Shown: one piece after another, positions 29,169 to 37,440 of the stretch | Layout: each line of letters begins with the position of its first letter | Position numbering within the stretch: position 1 is the first letter of the stretch | Assembly (NCBI GenBank): GCA_937892955.1 | Contig: CALBKH010000002.1 | Location: forward strand, 39,323-103,322 | Direction of reading: 5' to 3' | DNA: 64,000 nt | Source: an uncultured Alphaproteobacteria bacterium | Lineage (GTDB): Bacteria; Pseudomonadota; Alphaproteobacteria; Rhizobiales; Ancalomicrobiaceae | Notes under the pieces: generated by a model | The model's database searches: none | Seen by the model: only the letters and a program-made list of their open reading frames with translations | Told to the model about the DNA's origin: nothing | Made by a program: the position numbers and the translations under genes

Positions 29169-29657
29169 ATGCCGAACCTCTTCAGACGCCTCGTCTCCGA
29201 CCTGATCGCCCGGCGGCCGGAGGCGGCCTTCGATCTCGACGATCCGCGCCTGGCGGTGGCGGCGTTGATGTTCCACGTCATCTCGGTCGACGGCCGGGTG
29301 ACGCCGAACGAGAAGAGCCGTTGGGAAGAGGAGCTGGCGCGCCGGTTCGATCTGTCGATCGACGAGGCACGGATGCTCGCGGAGGCCGGGCGGACGGCCG
29401 AACTCGAGACCGCCGATCCGGCGAGTTTCACCGCACGGCTCCAGCGCAACCTCACGCACGAGGAACGCCTGGATCTGGTCCGCGGCCTGTGGATCCTGGT
29501 GCTCGCCGACGGCGTCATCCAGGAGTTCGAGGACAATGTGGTGTGGCGTATCGCCGGTCTTCTCGGCGTCGAGGCGCGTGATCGCATGATCCTGCGAAAG
29601 GAGGTCGAGGCCGAACACGAGGCCGCGGCGCTCCGGGCGGCGGAAGACGGCCGTTGA
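29169..29657 (+). CDS. TerB-family (tellurite resistance B-like) protein
   Basis: A 162-residue all-helical protein with two TerB-type acidic motifs: MFHVISVDGRVTPNEKSRWE and ILVLADGVIQEFEDNVVWRI. Each offers a D-x-D/G-x-(I/V) loop of the kind that binds metal. Stand-alone TerB proteins like this are common in alphaproteobacteria, and their role is unsettled. MPNLFRRLVSDLI at 29169 is the conserved-looking start. The C-terminus is a charged helix (ILRKEVEAEHEAAALRAA). The glutamine amidotransferase gene follows after 73 bases. Confidence 0.85.
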   Translation: MPNLFRRLVSDLIARRPEAAFDLDDPRLAVAALMFHVISVDGRVTPNEKSRWEEELARRFDLSIDEARMLAEAGRTAELETADPASFTARLQRNLTHEERLDLVRGLWILVLADGVIQEFEDNVVWRIAGLLGVEARDRMILRKEVEAEHEAAALRAAEDGR

Positions 29658-29730
29658 TTTTCACTGCGCGCCGTGCCGAGATCGGCGTTCGCCCCGAAAC
29701 CTGAGATCACCGACGTTCCGAGCCGACCTC

Positions 29731-30465
29731 TTGACCGATCCCCTCGAAGACCGCGATCCGACCTCGCCGGCGCCGATCCTGGTGGTGCTGCATCAGGACA
29801 CCTCCACCCCCGGGCGGGTGGGGACGGCGTTGACCCGTCGGGGCCATCGTCTCGACATCCGCCGGCCGCGCTACGGCGATCCGTTGCCCGAGACCCTCGC
29901 CCATCATGCCGGTGCGGCGATCTTCGGCGGGCCGATGAGCGCCAACGACGACGACGCCTGGCTGCATCGCGAGATCGACTGGATCGGCGTGGCGCTCACC
30001 GAAGAGAAGCCGTTTCTCGGCATCTGCCTCGGCGCGCAGATGATGGTGCGTCACCTCGGCGGCCGTGTGACGGCCCATGCCGCCGGTGAGGTCGAGGTCG
30101 GTTGGTACGACATCGAGCCGACTCGCGCCGGGCGCGACCTGATGGGATGGCCGTCGAAGGTCTATCAATGGCACCGCGAGGGCTTCGAAGTTCCGGCCGG
30201 GGCCGAGCTGCTCGCCACCGGCCACCGCTTTCCCAATCAGGCGATCCGGGTCGGGCGGCGCGCCTACGGGCTGCAGTTCCATCCCGAACTGACGCTGGCG
30301 ATGATGCATCGGTGGACGGTGCGCGGCGCCGGCCGTCTCGACAGCCCCGGCGCCCAGCCGCGCCAGCGCCACTTCGAGGGCCAGTGTCTGTGGGGCGACC
30401 GCAACCGGTTGTGGTTGGAGCGTTTTCTCGACCACTGGCTCGGAGACGGCGCCAGGATGCCCTGA
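29731..30465 (+). CDS. Class I glutamine amidotransferase-like protein
   Basis: A 244-residue stand-alone GATase1 domain related to the amidotransferase half of GMP synthase. The nucleophilic Cys is in FLGICLGAQMMVRHLGG and the catalytic His in YGLQFHPELT; AIFGGPMSAND contributes the oxyanion region. Homologues act on glutamine or gamma-glutamyl compounds; the acceptor here is unknown. The only start giving the full domain is TTG at 29731. The last 50 residues are specific to this subgroup. A C-loop hairpin region lies just downstream. Confidence 0.85.
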   Translation: MTDPLEDRDPTSPAPILVVLHQDTSTPGRVGTALTRRGHRLDIRRPRYGDPLPETLAHHAGAAIFGGPMSANDDDAWLHREIDWIGVALTEEKPFLGICLGAQMMVRHLGGRVTAHAAGEVEVGWYDIEPTRAGRDLMGWPSKVYQWHREGFEVPAGAELLATGHRFPNQAIRVGRRAYGLQFHPELTLAMMHRWTVRGAGRLDSPGAQPRQRHFEGQCLWGDRNRLWLERFLDHWLGDGARMP

Positions 30466-30489
30466 GCGCTCGCGGGCGCGACCACGCCC

Positions 30490-30690
30490 GGAAAACGCGA
30501 AACCCGCTGCCGGGGGGAGGCAACGGGTCTCGGGTATCGGGGGGTACCAGGGATATCGCTCGTTCGGGGCGGGATACGCCGTCGGGGGGGCTCGGCGTTT
30601 CCGTCGCTCGGAGGGTCCGGCCCCGGCGAAGTCCGGGGGCTTGGGGGGCTCGGGTATCCGGGGTCTCCACCGGGGACCGAACCGTCCTTT
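30490..30690 (-). ncRNA. Candidate small RNA with C-rich (anti-Shine-Dalgarno) loops
   Basis: On the minus strand this region can fold into successive hairpins whose loops expose runs of C. Arms 30621-30626/30633-30638 lie next to unpaired C5 and C6 runs. Arms 30576-30581/30593-30598 (6 bp) have a loop with C7. Arms 30533-30536/30545-30548 have a loop with C6. Arms 30502-30511/30519-30528 (10 bp with one G-U) have the loop TCCCCCC. The last is followed by TTTCGCGTTTTC, a possible terminator. Repeated C-loops are the mark of alphaproteobacterial sRNAs of the cuckoo/CcsR type that bind ribosome-binding sites. Expression is not shown; on the plus strand the same tract is G-quadruplex-prone. Confidence 0.45.
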
Positions 30691-31003
30691 GCGATGAGGT
30701 GAAGATCACCCCTCAACATGGCTCGGCCTTGACCGGATCGTGGCGAAAGCTCGGCCACGATCACGTTTTTCTGAAGAGTGTTGCCGAGGAGCGTCACAGC
30801 CGGCGTCACAGCGGCGTCACGGAAATGCTCCGGAACCAGTTCGGCCGGCGGGACCGGACAGCGCGTGCGATTGACCCGATTCGACAACGAGTTATCGTTC
30901 TGGAGAGCTGGCTCGCCGGATCTTCGGCGGGCACTTTCGGGGTGCGGGCGTCGGTGGTCGGCGTCGCGGCGAAAGGTCGCTCCGGGGAGGTCGAAGGCGA
31001 CCG

Positions 31004-31651
31004 GTGAGTGGACACGACAGACTTCGCGCCTTTCCGGATCGCCGGTTTCGAAATCCCGCCGGGATGATTTCGAGAGCGCTCGATGTCGCGGATGTGGCGG
31101 AGCCCGTCGGCGCGGTGGTGGCGCGGTTCGAGTTGCGGTCGGGCGACGGGATCGGTGCGGCGAACGTGGCCGGGGTCGGGGTCCCGGGTGCGACGGTCGG
31201 TCGGGTGCCGCCGGCGGCACCCGTCGTCCATCGATTGCCGCAGGCCGGTGATGCGGGCTCGGCCGATCGGCCGGCGAAGCCGGCACGGCCCTCCGCCGGC
31301 GCGGACGCGGAGGCTCCGGCGGACCACCCGGTGATCGTGATCGCCGGCGGCGTACCCGCGGGCCGCTCCGAGGCGGATCTCTTACGACAGCTCGTTTCCG
31401 TCGCCGAGACGCGGCTCGCCGAACTCGCCGACCGCTCGTCCGGCGCGGCGGAGCGACCGGCGCTCAGCCCGCGCGAACGCGAGTGTCTGCAGTGGACGGC
31501 GGCCGGCAAGACCACCTGGGAGATCGCCGGGATTCTCGCGATCTCGACCAACACCGTCGACGGCTACATCGCCGCGGCGACGCGCAAGCTCGGTGCGGTC
31601 AATCGCACCCAGGCGGCCGTCGTGGCGCTTCGGCGCGCCCTCATCGACTGA
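31004..31651 (+). CDS. LuxR-type helix-turn-helix regulator
   Basis: A protein of about 215 residues with a C-terminal GerE/LuxR helix-turn-helix. LSPRERECLQWTAAGKTTWE begins the domain, and ISTNTVDGYIAAATRKLGAV holds the recognition helix. No autoinducer-binding or receiver domain is present. The N-terminal 130 residues are Ala/Pro/Gly-rich and low in complexity, so they may be disordered. The GTG at 31004 follows a GGGGAGG by 13 bases; the ATG at 31064 is an alternative start. It is a single gene convergent with the RND operon. Confidence 0.75.
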   Translation: MSGHDRLRAFPDRRFRNPAGMISRALDVADVAEPVGAVVARFELRSGDGIGAANVAGVGVPGATVGRVPPAAPVVHRLPQAGDAGSADRPAKPARPSAGADAEAPADHPVIVIAGGVPAGRSEADLLRQLVSVAETRLAELADRSSGAAERPALSPRERECLQWTAAGKTTWEIAGILAISTNTVDGYIAAATRKLGAVNRTQAAVVALRRALID

Positions 31652-31733
31652 CTTCCGGCGCTCGGCCGAGGCAGTTCGATGCCGGATCCGAATCGCGCTT
31701 TCCGATCCTCCGTGGCCGGACCGCGGCGGTGGC

Positions 31734-34700
31734 TCACGAACCGGCGGTCGGCTGCGTCAACGTCATGTCGACCGAGGGCGGCGCCGATTTCCGCTTGCGG
31801 GTGAAGATCATCAGCATCGACGGGGTGACGACCAGCGTCAGCACGGTGGCGAAGGCCAGGCCGAAGACGATGGCGCTCGACAGGTGGATCCACCACTGGG
31901 TCGAGGGTGCGCCGATCGTCGTCTCGTGATGGATGAGGTCGGGGTTGATACCGAAGGCGATCGGCAGGACGCCGAGGATGGCGGTCACCGCGGTGAGCAC
32001 CACCGGGCGGGCGCGTTCGCGACAGGTCTCGAGCGCTGCCGCCCGCTTCTCCCAACCCTCGGCGATCAGCCGGTCGAAGGTGTCGATCAGCACGATGTTG
32101 TTGTTCACCACCACGCCGGCGAGCGCGATGATGCCGATGCCGCTCATCACCACCGAGAACGACAACTCGCTCGCCATCAGGCCGAGGAAGACGCCGATGG
32201 TGGAGAAGATCACCGCCGAGAGCACGAGGCCGACCGAGGTGAACTTGCCGAACTGGGCGAGGAGGACGGCGAAGATCAGGAAGAGGGCGGTGCCGAAGGC
32301 TTTCGACAGGAAGGCGGAGGCCTTGCGGCGCTCCTCGTCCTCGCCCTTGAGCTTCCAACGCACGCCGGTGCCGAGGTCGGCCTTCTCGACGTCGGCGATC
32401 ACCTTGGCCTGCACGTCGGCCGCCTGGATGCCCTCGCGCAGGTTGGCCGAGACGGTCAGCACGCGTTCGCCGTCGACGCGATCGAGGCGGCCGATGCGCT
32501 GGGCGGGTTTGCGCTCCATGACGTTGCCGATCGGCACCGAGCCCATCGGCGAGGCGATCCGCAACTCGTCGAGGGTGGCCAGGGTCCGCCGCTCCGGCGG
32601 ATAGCGCAGCACGATGTCGACGGAATCGGTGGTGTCCGAGGGGCGATATTCGGTGAGCTTGAGGCCATTGGTGACGAGCTGCACGGCGGCGCCGACGGTG
32701 CCGACGGAGACGCCGTATTTCGCCGCTTCCGAGCGCTTGACCTCGAGCCGCCAATCGATGCCCGGCACCGGCTTGGCGTCGTCGATGTCGACGATCTCGG
32801 GGTGGCCGGCGAGGAGGGCGGCGACCTTCTCGGCGGCGGCCGGCAGCTTCGCCGGGTCGGTGGCGGAGAGCTGTACCTGGATCGGCTTGCCGGTCGGCGG
32901 TCCCGCCTGGGGCTTGCGCGGCTCGACCTCGAGGCCGGGCATGCCGTCGGTGCGGGTGCGGATCTCGGCCAGGACCTCGCGCGCCGGGCGGCGCTCGCGC
33001 CAGTCGACCAGCTCGAACTGGATGACGCCGACGACGTCCTCGGCGACTTCGCCCGAGCCGCCCTTCTGCTCGCCGACGCGAGTGTAGACGGTCTTCAATT
33101 CGGGCATGGCGAGGAGCCGATCCTCGACCGCCTTCACCGCCAGGTTCTTCTCGTGGAGCGAGAGGTTGCCACGGGCGTGGACGTGGACGAGGCCGTAGTC
33201 GGGTTCGACCTCGGGGAAGAACTCGACGCCCTTGCCGACGCGGCCGTAGACCTGCGGCACCGCGATCAGCAGCACGACGGCGATGGCGAGCACCGTCTTG
33301 GGGTGATCGACCGCCCGGGTAACGAGCGCCATGTAGGCGCCGTCGACCTTCTTCACCTCGTGTTTCGGCGGCCGGCCGAAGAGCGAGCCCAGCGTCGGGG
33401 TGAAGATCAGCGAGAAGATCAGCGACGCCGACAGCGTCGCGATCAGGGTGATCGGCATGTACTTCATGAACTCGCCGACGACGCCGGGCCAGAAGAGGAG
33501 CGGCGAAAAGGCGGCGACGCGGGTGGCGGTGGCGGCGAAGACCGGGCCGGCCATGCGTTTGGCGGCCAGCGCATAGGCCTCCTTCGGCGGCATGCCCTCT
33601 TCCATCCGTCGTTCGGCGAATTCGGCGACGATGATGGCGTCGTCGACCAGCATGCCGACCGCCAGGATCAGCGAGAACAGCACGACGATGTTGACCGTCA
33701 GCCCGGCCAGCGACAGCCACATGATGCCCATCAGGAAGGACGTCGGAATGGCGAGACCGATCATCGTCGAGGCGCGGAAGCCGAGCGCCCACAGGATGAC
33801 GACGAAGACCAGGATCACCGCCACCAGCACCGAGTTCTGCAATTCGGCGAGCAGGCGACGGATGTCGGTCGACTTGTCCTGGCTGAAGCCGACGTGGACA
33901 CCGGCCGGTAGCCGCTCGGCGAACTTGCCGGCCACCCATTTCACCGCGTCGACGGTCTCGATCAGGTTCGAACCGGTGCGCTTGACCACCTCGATGGCGA
34001 TCGCCGGACGGCCGTCGATGCGGGTGATCGAGGTGGCGTCCTTGAAGGTGCGACGCACGCTCGCCACCTCGAGGGCGCGGATCACCGCGTTGGACCCGGC
34101 GACGATCGGCAGATCGGCGATGTCGGCGAGGCCCTCGATGAGCGACGGCACCTTGACGGCGTAACGGCCCTGCGAGCCCTCGAGCGTGCCGGCGGCGACG
34201 AGCTGGTTGGAGCCGGCCGCGACCGCCAGGAGCTGGTCGAGGGAGACGCCGTAGCTGTCGAGCAGCATCGGGTCGACATTGATCTCGACGAGATCGTCGC
34301 GGGCGCCCTGGAGGTCGGCGGAGAGTACGCCGGGCACCTGCTCGATCAGTTGGCGCAGCTCGCGGGCGAGCGCCGTCAGCGTGCGCTCCGGCGCCTCGCC
34401 GGAGAGCGTGACGACCAGGACCGGGAAGAGCGAGAGATTGACCTCGTGCACCGAGGGTTCGTCGGCCGAGGTCGGCAGATCACGCTTGGCGTCGTCGACT
34501 TTGGCGCGCACGTCGGCGATCGCCTTCGACGAATCGAAGCCGGCATTGAACTCGAGCAGCACGAAGCCACCGCCCTCGAAGGCCTGGGAGCGCATCTCCT
34601 TGACGTTGGTGACCGACTTCAGCCGCGTCTCGATCGGCCGAAGCAACAGGCGCTCGGAATCCTCCGGCGAGATGCCGCGCAGGCTGAGCTGGACGTAGAC

Positions 34701-34832
34701 GATCGGGATGCGGACGTCCGGTTCCGCCTCCTTGGGGATGGCGAGATAGGAGAAGGCCCCGGCGACCAGGGTGAAGACCAGACAGACGATGGTCAGCCGC
34801 CAGTTGCGGATGGCGATGTCGACCGGGTTCAT
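31734..34832 (-). CDS. RND-family efflux transporter permease
   Basis: A 1032-residue AcrB/MexF-like inner-membrane pump that, with its fusion protein and an outer-membrane channel, exports drugs or other small molecules by proton antiport. It begins NPVDIAIRNWRLTIVCLVFT and has the typical PEDSERLLLRPIE and VKEMRSQAFEG porter segments. The proton-relay helix 4 motif is AVGMLVDDAIIVAEFAERRM. The second half repeats the pattern, with GIIALAGVVVNNNIVLIDTF in helix 10. Twelve membrane helices are evident. Its ATG overlaps the stop of the fusion-protein gene (ATGA). No TolC homologue is encoded nearby. Confidence 0.94.
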   Translation of the reverse strand: MNPVDIAIRNWRLTIVCLVFTLVAGAFSYLAIPKEAEPDVRIPIVYVQLSLRGISPEDSERLLLRPIETRLKSVTNVKEMRSQAFEGGGFVLLEFNAGFDSSKAIADVRAKVDDAKRDLPTSADEPSVHEVNLSLFPVLVVTLSGEAPERTLTALARELRQLIEQVPGVLSADLQGARDDLVEINVDPMLLDSYGVSLDQLLAVAAGSNQLVAAGTLEGSQGRYAVKVPSLIEGLADIADLPIVAGSNAVIRALEVASVRRTFKDATSITRIDGRPAIAIEVVKRTGSNLIETVDAVKWVAGKFAERLPAGVHVGFSQDKSTDIRRLLAELQNSVLVAVILVFVVILWALGFRASTMIGLAIPTSFLMGIMWLSLAGLTVNIVVLFSLILAVGMLVDDAIIVAEFAERRMEEGMPPKEAYALAAKRMAGPVFAATATRVAAFSPLLFWPGVVGEFMKYMPITLIATLSASLIFSLIFTPTLGSLFGRPPKHEVKKVDGAYMALVTRAVDHPKTVLAIAVVLLIAVPQVYGRVGKGVEFFPEVEPDYGLVHVHARGNLSLHEKNLAVKAVEDRLLAMPELKTVYTRVGEQKGGSGEVAEDVVGVIQFELVDWRERRPAREVLAEIRTRTDGMPGLEVEPRKPQAGPPTGKPIQVQLSATDPAKLPAAAEKVAALLAGHPEIVDIDDAKPVPGIDWRLEVKRSEAAKYGVSVGTVGAAVQLVTNGLKLTEYRPSDTTDSVDIVLRYPPERRTLATLDELRIASPMGSVPIGNVMERKPAQRIGRLDRVDGERVLTVSANLREGIQAADVQAKVIADVEKADLGTGVRWKLKGEDEERRKASAFLSKAFGTALFLIFAVLLAQFGKFTSVGLVLSAVIFSTIGVFLGLMASELSFSVVMSGIGIIALAGVVVNNNIVLIDTFDRLIAEGWEKRAAALETCRERARPVVLTAVTAILGVLPIAFGINPDLIHHETTIGAPSTQWWIHLSSAIVFGLAFATVLTLVVTPSMLMIFTRKRKSAPPSVDMTLTQPTAGS

Positions 34833-35902
34833 TCGAGGTTCTCCGCGGTCACCGTCTCGCCCGCCTTGACGAACTCCTGACCGGCGACGATCACGCGGGC
34901 GCCGTCCGGCACACCGCCGAGCCACAGGCCCCGGGGTGTGTCGTCGAGGAGTTCGACGGGGGCGAAGACCACTTTGGAGGCGGCGTCGACGAAGCGGACG
35001 CCGATGGTGCCGTCGTCGGCGAGGCTCAGCACCGAGCGCGGCAGGCGGACCGCCGCCATCGGTTCGGAGGGCAGCGAGATCTCGGCGGTGAGGCCGGCGG
35101 CGATGTGGTTCTCCGGGTTCGCCGCCTCCACCTCGATGCGATAGGTGCGGGTGCGCTCGGCGGCGGAACGCGACACGTAGGAGACCTTGGCGGGGACGGT
35201 CTCACCGGAAACGAGGCGGATCTCGGCCGGCCGACCGACGGCGACGCGGACGACGGCGCGCTCGGAGACCTCGCCGGCGACGACGATCGGATCGAGCGAC
35301 AGCACGGTCGCCACCAGGCGGCCGTCGCCGAGCGCCTGACCGCGTTCGACCGGAATCTGGTCGACGATGCCGGCGATCGGGGTCACCAGCGTCTTCTTGT
35401 CGACTTCGACGCGGGCGATCTCCAGCGCCGCCGCCGCGGCGTCGACGGCGACGCGCGAGGCGGAGAGGTTGAGGCGCGGATTGGCGCCGGTCTCGGTCAG
35501 GCGGGCGGCGGCGTCGTATTCGGCCCGGCGCTGGGCGTATTGGGCTTCGGCCTGTTTGAGCGCCGCGCCGCGGCCCTCGTCGGCGAGGCGGGCGACGACG
35601 GTGCCGGCGGGCACGGTCGAGCCCTTGGCGACCGGCAGTTCGTCGACGATGCCGGGTCCGCGCGTGCTCACCGCCACCGTCTTGTTGGCTTCGGTGCGGC
35701 CGGAGACGATGAGGCTGCGGCGATAGGGCTCGGCGGCGACCTTCACGACGCCGACCTTCTTCACCACGGTGGGTGCGGTTTCTGCGGCGCGGGCCGGGGT
35801 GGGCCGCGAGCCGGAGGAACCGAACTCGCCGAGCCCGACCCACACGCCGACGGCGCCGAGTACGACCACGGCGGCGATCTGATCGAGTTTCGGCCAATTC
35901 AT
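34829..35902 (-). CDS. RND efflux periplasmic adaptor (membrane fusion protein)
   Basis: A 357-residue HlyD/AcrA-type adaptor. The N-terminal helix (LDQIAAVVVLGAVGVWVGL) anchors it in the inner membrane and carries no lipobox Cys. Barrel-sandwich halves VSTRGPGIVDELPVAKGSTV and VTPIAGIVDQIPVERGQALG flank a coiled-coil hairpin (ALKQAEAQYAQRRAEYDAA to AALEIARVEVDKKTL). Beta-barrel and membrane-proximal domains follow. It overlaps both the RND gene and, at its own start, the macro-domain gene by ATGA, so expression may depend on translation through the frameshifted gene upstream. Confidence 0.93.
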   Translation of the reverse strand: MNWPKLDQIAAVVVLGAVGVWVGLGEFGSSGSRPTPARAAETAPTVVKKVGVVKVAAEPYRRSLIVSGRTEANKTVAVSTRGPGIVDELPVAKGSTVPAGTVVARLADEGRGAALKQAEAQYAQRRAEYDAAARLTETGANPRLNLSASRVAVDAAAAALEIARVEVDKKTLVTPIAGIVDQIPVERGQALGDGRLVATVLSLDPIVVAGEVSERAVVRVAVGRPAEIRLVSGETVPAKVSYVSRSAAERTRTYRIEVEAANPENHIAAGLTAEISLPSEPMAAVRLPRSVLSLADDGTIGVRFVDAASKVVFAPVELLDDTPRGLWLGGVPDGARVIVAGQEFVKAGETVTAENLE

Positions 35903-36437
35903 GACGGCAGAGACCTTTCGAGCGCAGAGCGGTGCCAATCGACCGCCTGCGGAGAGAAGCAACAGAAGACGACGTGCGAGGGCGGTGCGCGCAACGTCTC
36001 GGCGAGGACGGTGGTCACCGCGATTTCCGCGGCTTCCTCGCCGGGAAAGCCGTAGATGCCGGTGGAGATCGACGGAAAGGCGATCGTCTCCAGATGATGT
36101 TCGCGGGCGAGGCGCAGCGACGCGCGGTAGCAACTCGCCAGCAGGTCGGCTTCGCCGTGGCCGCCGCCGCGCCACACCGGACCGACGGTGTGGATCACGT
36201 GACGGGCGGCGAGCGCATGACCGCCGGTGATCCGCGCCTCGCCGGTCGGACAACCGCCGAGAGGGATGCACTCGGCGAGTAGGCCCGGGCCGGCGACCCG
36301 GTGGATGCGCCGTCGACACCGCCGCCGCCGCGCAGAGCGGCGTTCGCCGCGTTCACCACCACGTCGACGTCGAGCGTCGTGATGTCGGTGACGATCACGT
36401 CGTAGCGCACCGCGGCGCGGGAGACGGTATGGATCAT
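35899..36437 (-). pseudogene. Macro-domain protein (ADP-ribose binding), frameshifted
   Basis: Two reading frames together encode one macro domain of the O-acetyl-ADP-ribose deacetylase (YmdB-like) type. Frame one (from 36437) gives VVVNAANAALRGGGGVDGA, the nucleotide-binding loop with the catalytic Asn and Asp. Frame two gives IHRVAGPGLLAECIPLGGCP, ARHVIHTVGPVWRGG and FPSISTGIYGFPGEEAA. They join at about 36307-36308, where one base appears to be missing: GC where GCC would restore GVDG-AIHRVAGPG. Read without correction the protein ends at 36195. The C-terminal frame overlaps the fusion-protein start by ATGA. Either a recent pseudogene, a sequencing error or recoding. Confidence 0.85.
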
Positions 36438-36838
36438 GGCGTGTGATCCGTCCTGTCGAACACTCGTACGGCGACCCTGACTTAGGTGAGGTATGACGGC
36501 GGGTCGAGGTGTTTTCATGTCCACGGTGGCGTTTCGTCGCGGCGAGACGAAATCGTGCAACACTTCAGAAATTCCGCATGTCCCCAACGGCTCGCCGCTC
36601 GCTCCCGTGATCTCGGTGACCCTGTCGGCGAATTCGTCCGTAGGATGCCGTCCAGAACGTGTCGACCATGTGTATTCGCCGTCATATCGGAGAAATCCGC
36701 CTCGTCACGAGGTCGTTCGATTTCGCGTGAAGGGGTGATGTGGGGCCGATTACGTCGACGGTACGACATTTCTGCGACGAATGAGCCTCGAGCGACGAAA
36801 ACGAGACGGCAGTACGTGGCGTTACGCAGGTAGCGATT
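36438..36838. other. Gene-free region upstream of the small membrane protein
   Basis: No credible gene is seen. GC is lower than in the flanking genes. Two simple hairpins occur: TTTCGTC at 36532-36538 pairing with 36546-36552, and a perfect CCTCGT-C-ACGAGG palindrome near 36700. The open frames here have no recognisable domains and atypical composition. It may be the remains of decayed genes. Confidence 0.4.
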
Positions 36839-36852
36839 TTGATTCACGTCAA
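36839..36852 (+). promoter_or_regulatory. FNR/FixK-type box
   Basis: TTGATTCACGTCAA matches the anaerobox TTGAT-N4-ATCAA with one mismatch (G for A in the right half). It lies 108 bases before the ATG of the small membrane protein and about 0.9 kb before the glycerol-3-phosphate dehydrogenase operon, in a low-GC stretch. Oxygen-dependent control by an FNR or FixK homologue is inferred. Confidence 0.55.
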
Positions 36853-36959
36853 AGGCAGCGACGGGGAACTGGTTCTAACCATCGGAGGAGGCGGCACGAG
36901 GGGTGCCGCAGGGCGGAGGTCCTCATCGGGACGCCGCCGTGTCGCGGAGGGTCGCACGC

Positions 36960-37163
36960 ATGTGGAAGGTCGCCATTCTCGTCTGGATTCTGATCGGTGT
37001 GGTCGGTGCCGGTGCCGCGCTCCTCGTCGTGCTCGCCGTTCCGTCGCTCTCGGCCAACGCCATGAAGCTGCTACCGATCGTGTCGATCGCCGGCTTCGTC
37101 GTGACGATCCCGATCTCGATCGTGATCGCCAAGATGATCCTCGCCCAGACCAAGGGCGCCTGA
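36960..37163 (+). CDS. Small two-helix membrane protein
   Basis: A 67-residue protein made almost entirely of two membrane helices (residues 2-28, WKVAILVWILIGVVGAGAAL, and 37-60, LLPIVSIAGFVVTIPISIVI) with a short basic end (AKMILAQTKGA). GGAGG lies nine bases before the ATG at 36960. I do not recognise a family with an assigned function. Its placement behind an FNR-like box suggests use at low oxygen. Confidence 0.8.
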   Translation: MWKVAILVWILIGVVGAGAALLVVLAVPSLSANAMKLLPIVSIAGFVVTIPISIVIAKMILAQTKGA

Positions 37164-37192
37164 CGGGCTCGTCCGTTCCTGCGACACACCGA

Positions 37193-37253
37193 CCGCGGCG
37201 GGGTGATCCTCGCCGCGGATCGAGTGCGTCGTGTGCGAAGGCCGATCCGCGGC
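37193..37253 (+). terminator. Overlapping GC hairpins after the small membrane protein
   Basis: CCGCGGCG at 37193-37200 pairs with 37211-37218 (8 bp, 10-base loop), and GCCGCGGATC at 37212-37221 pairs with 37244-37253 (10 bp). The two structures share 37212-37218 and so exclude each other. No T-tract follows, so termination, if any, would be weak or factor-dependent. Confidence 0.4.
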
Positions 37254-37293
37254 CGGTGCCGTCGGGTTCGGACAGCCGAGCGCCTCTGCGGAT

Positions 37294-37440
37294 CGGCCGT
37301 ATCAGGTGACGGCGCACGCCACAGATGCGGCATCCCAAGATACGCAGCGCATCTCGAATCGTCGACGTACCGGTTTTCTGGACGTCGATACGGAAGATCT
37401 TGGCTTCGAAACGGTTCGACTCTTCTTCCGGCCTCGACAA
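37294..37440 (-). pseudogene. Sulfotransferase relic (N-terminal fragment)
   Basis: On the minus strand, residues 11-47 of the frame from 37440 read like the N-terminus of a PAPS-dependent sulfotransferase. They include KIFRIDVQKTGTSTIRDALR, where KTGTS is the 5'-phosphosulfate loop, then ILGCRICGVRRHL, as in family members that continue LRxLGYRVxG. After about residue 49 the frame passes into GC-rich sequence with no resemblance, so the rest of the gene (typically 200 residues or more) is gone. Codon use is less GC-biased than in neighbouring genes, which suggests an acquired and then deleted gene. Confidence 0.6.

Noticed and set aside
31593..33911. Open frame antisense to the RND transporter (772 codons)
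   Set aside because: Asp/Glu/Arg-rich shadow with no domains.
36195..36587. Two separate small genes at the macro-domain locus
   Set aside because: The two frames complete one macro domain with a single-base correction, so one frameshifted gene is the simpler reading.
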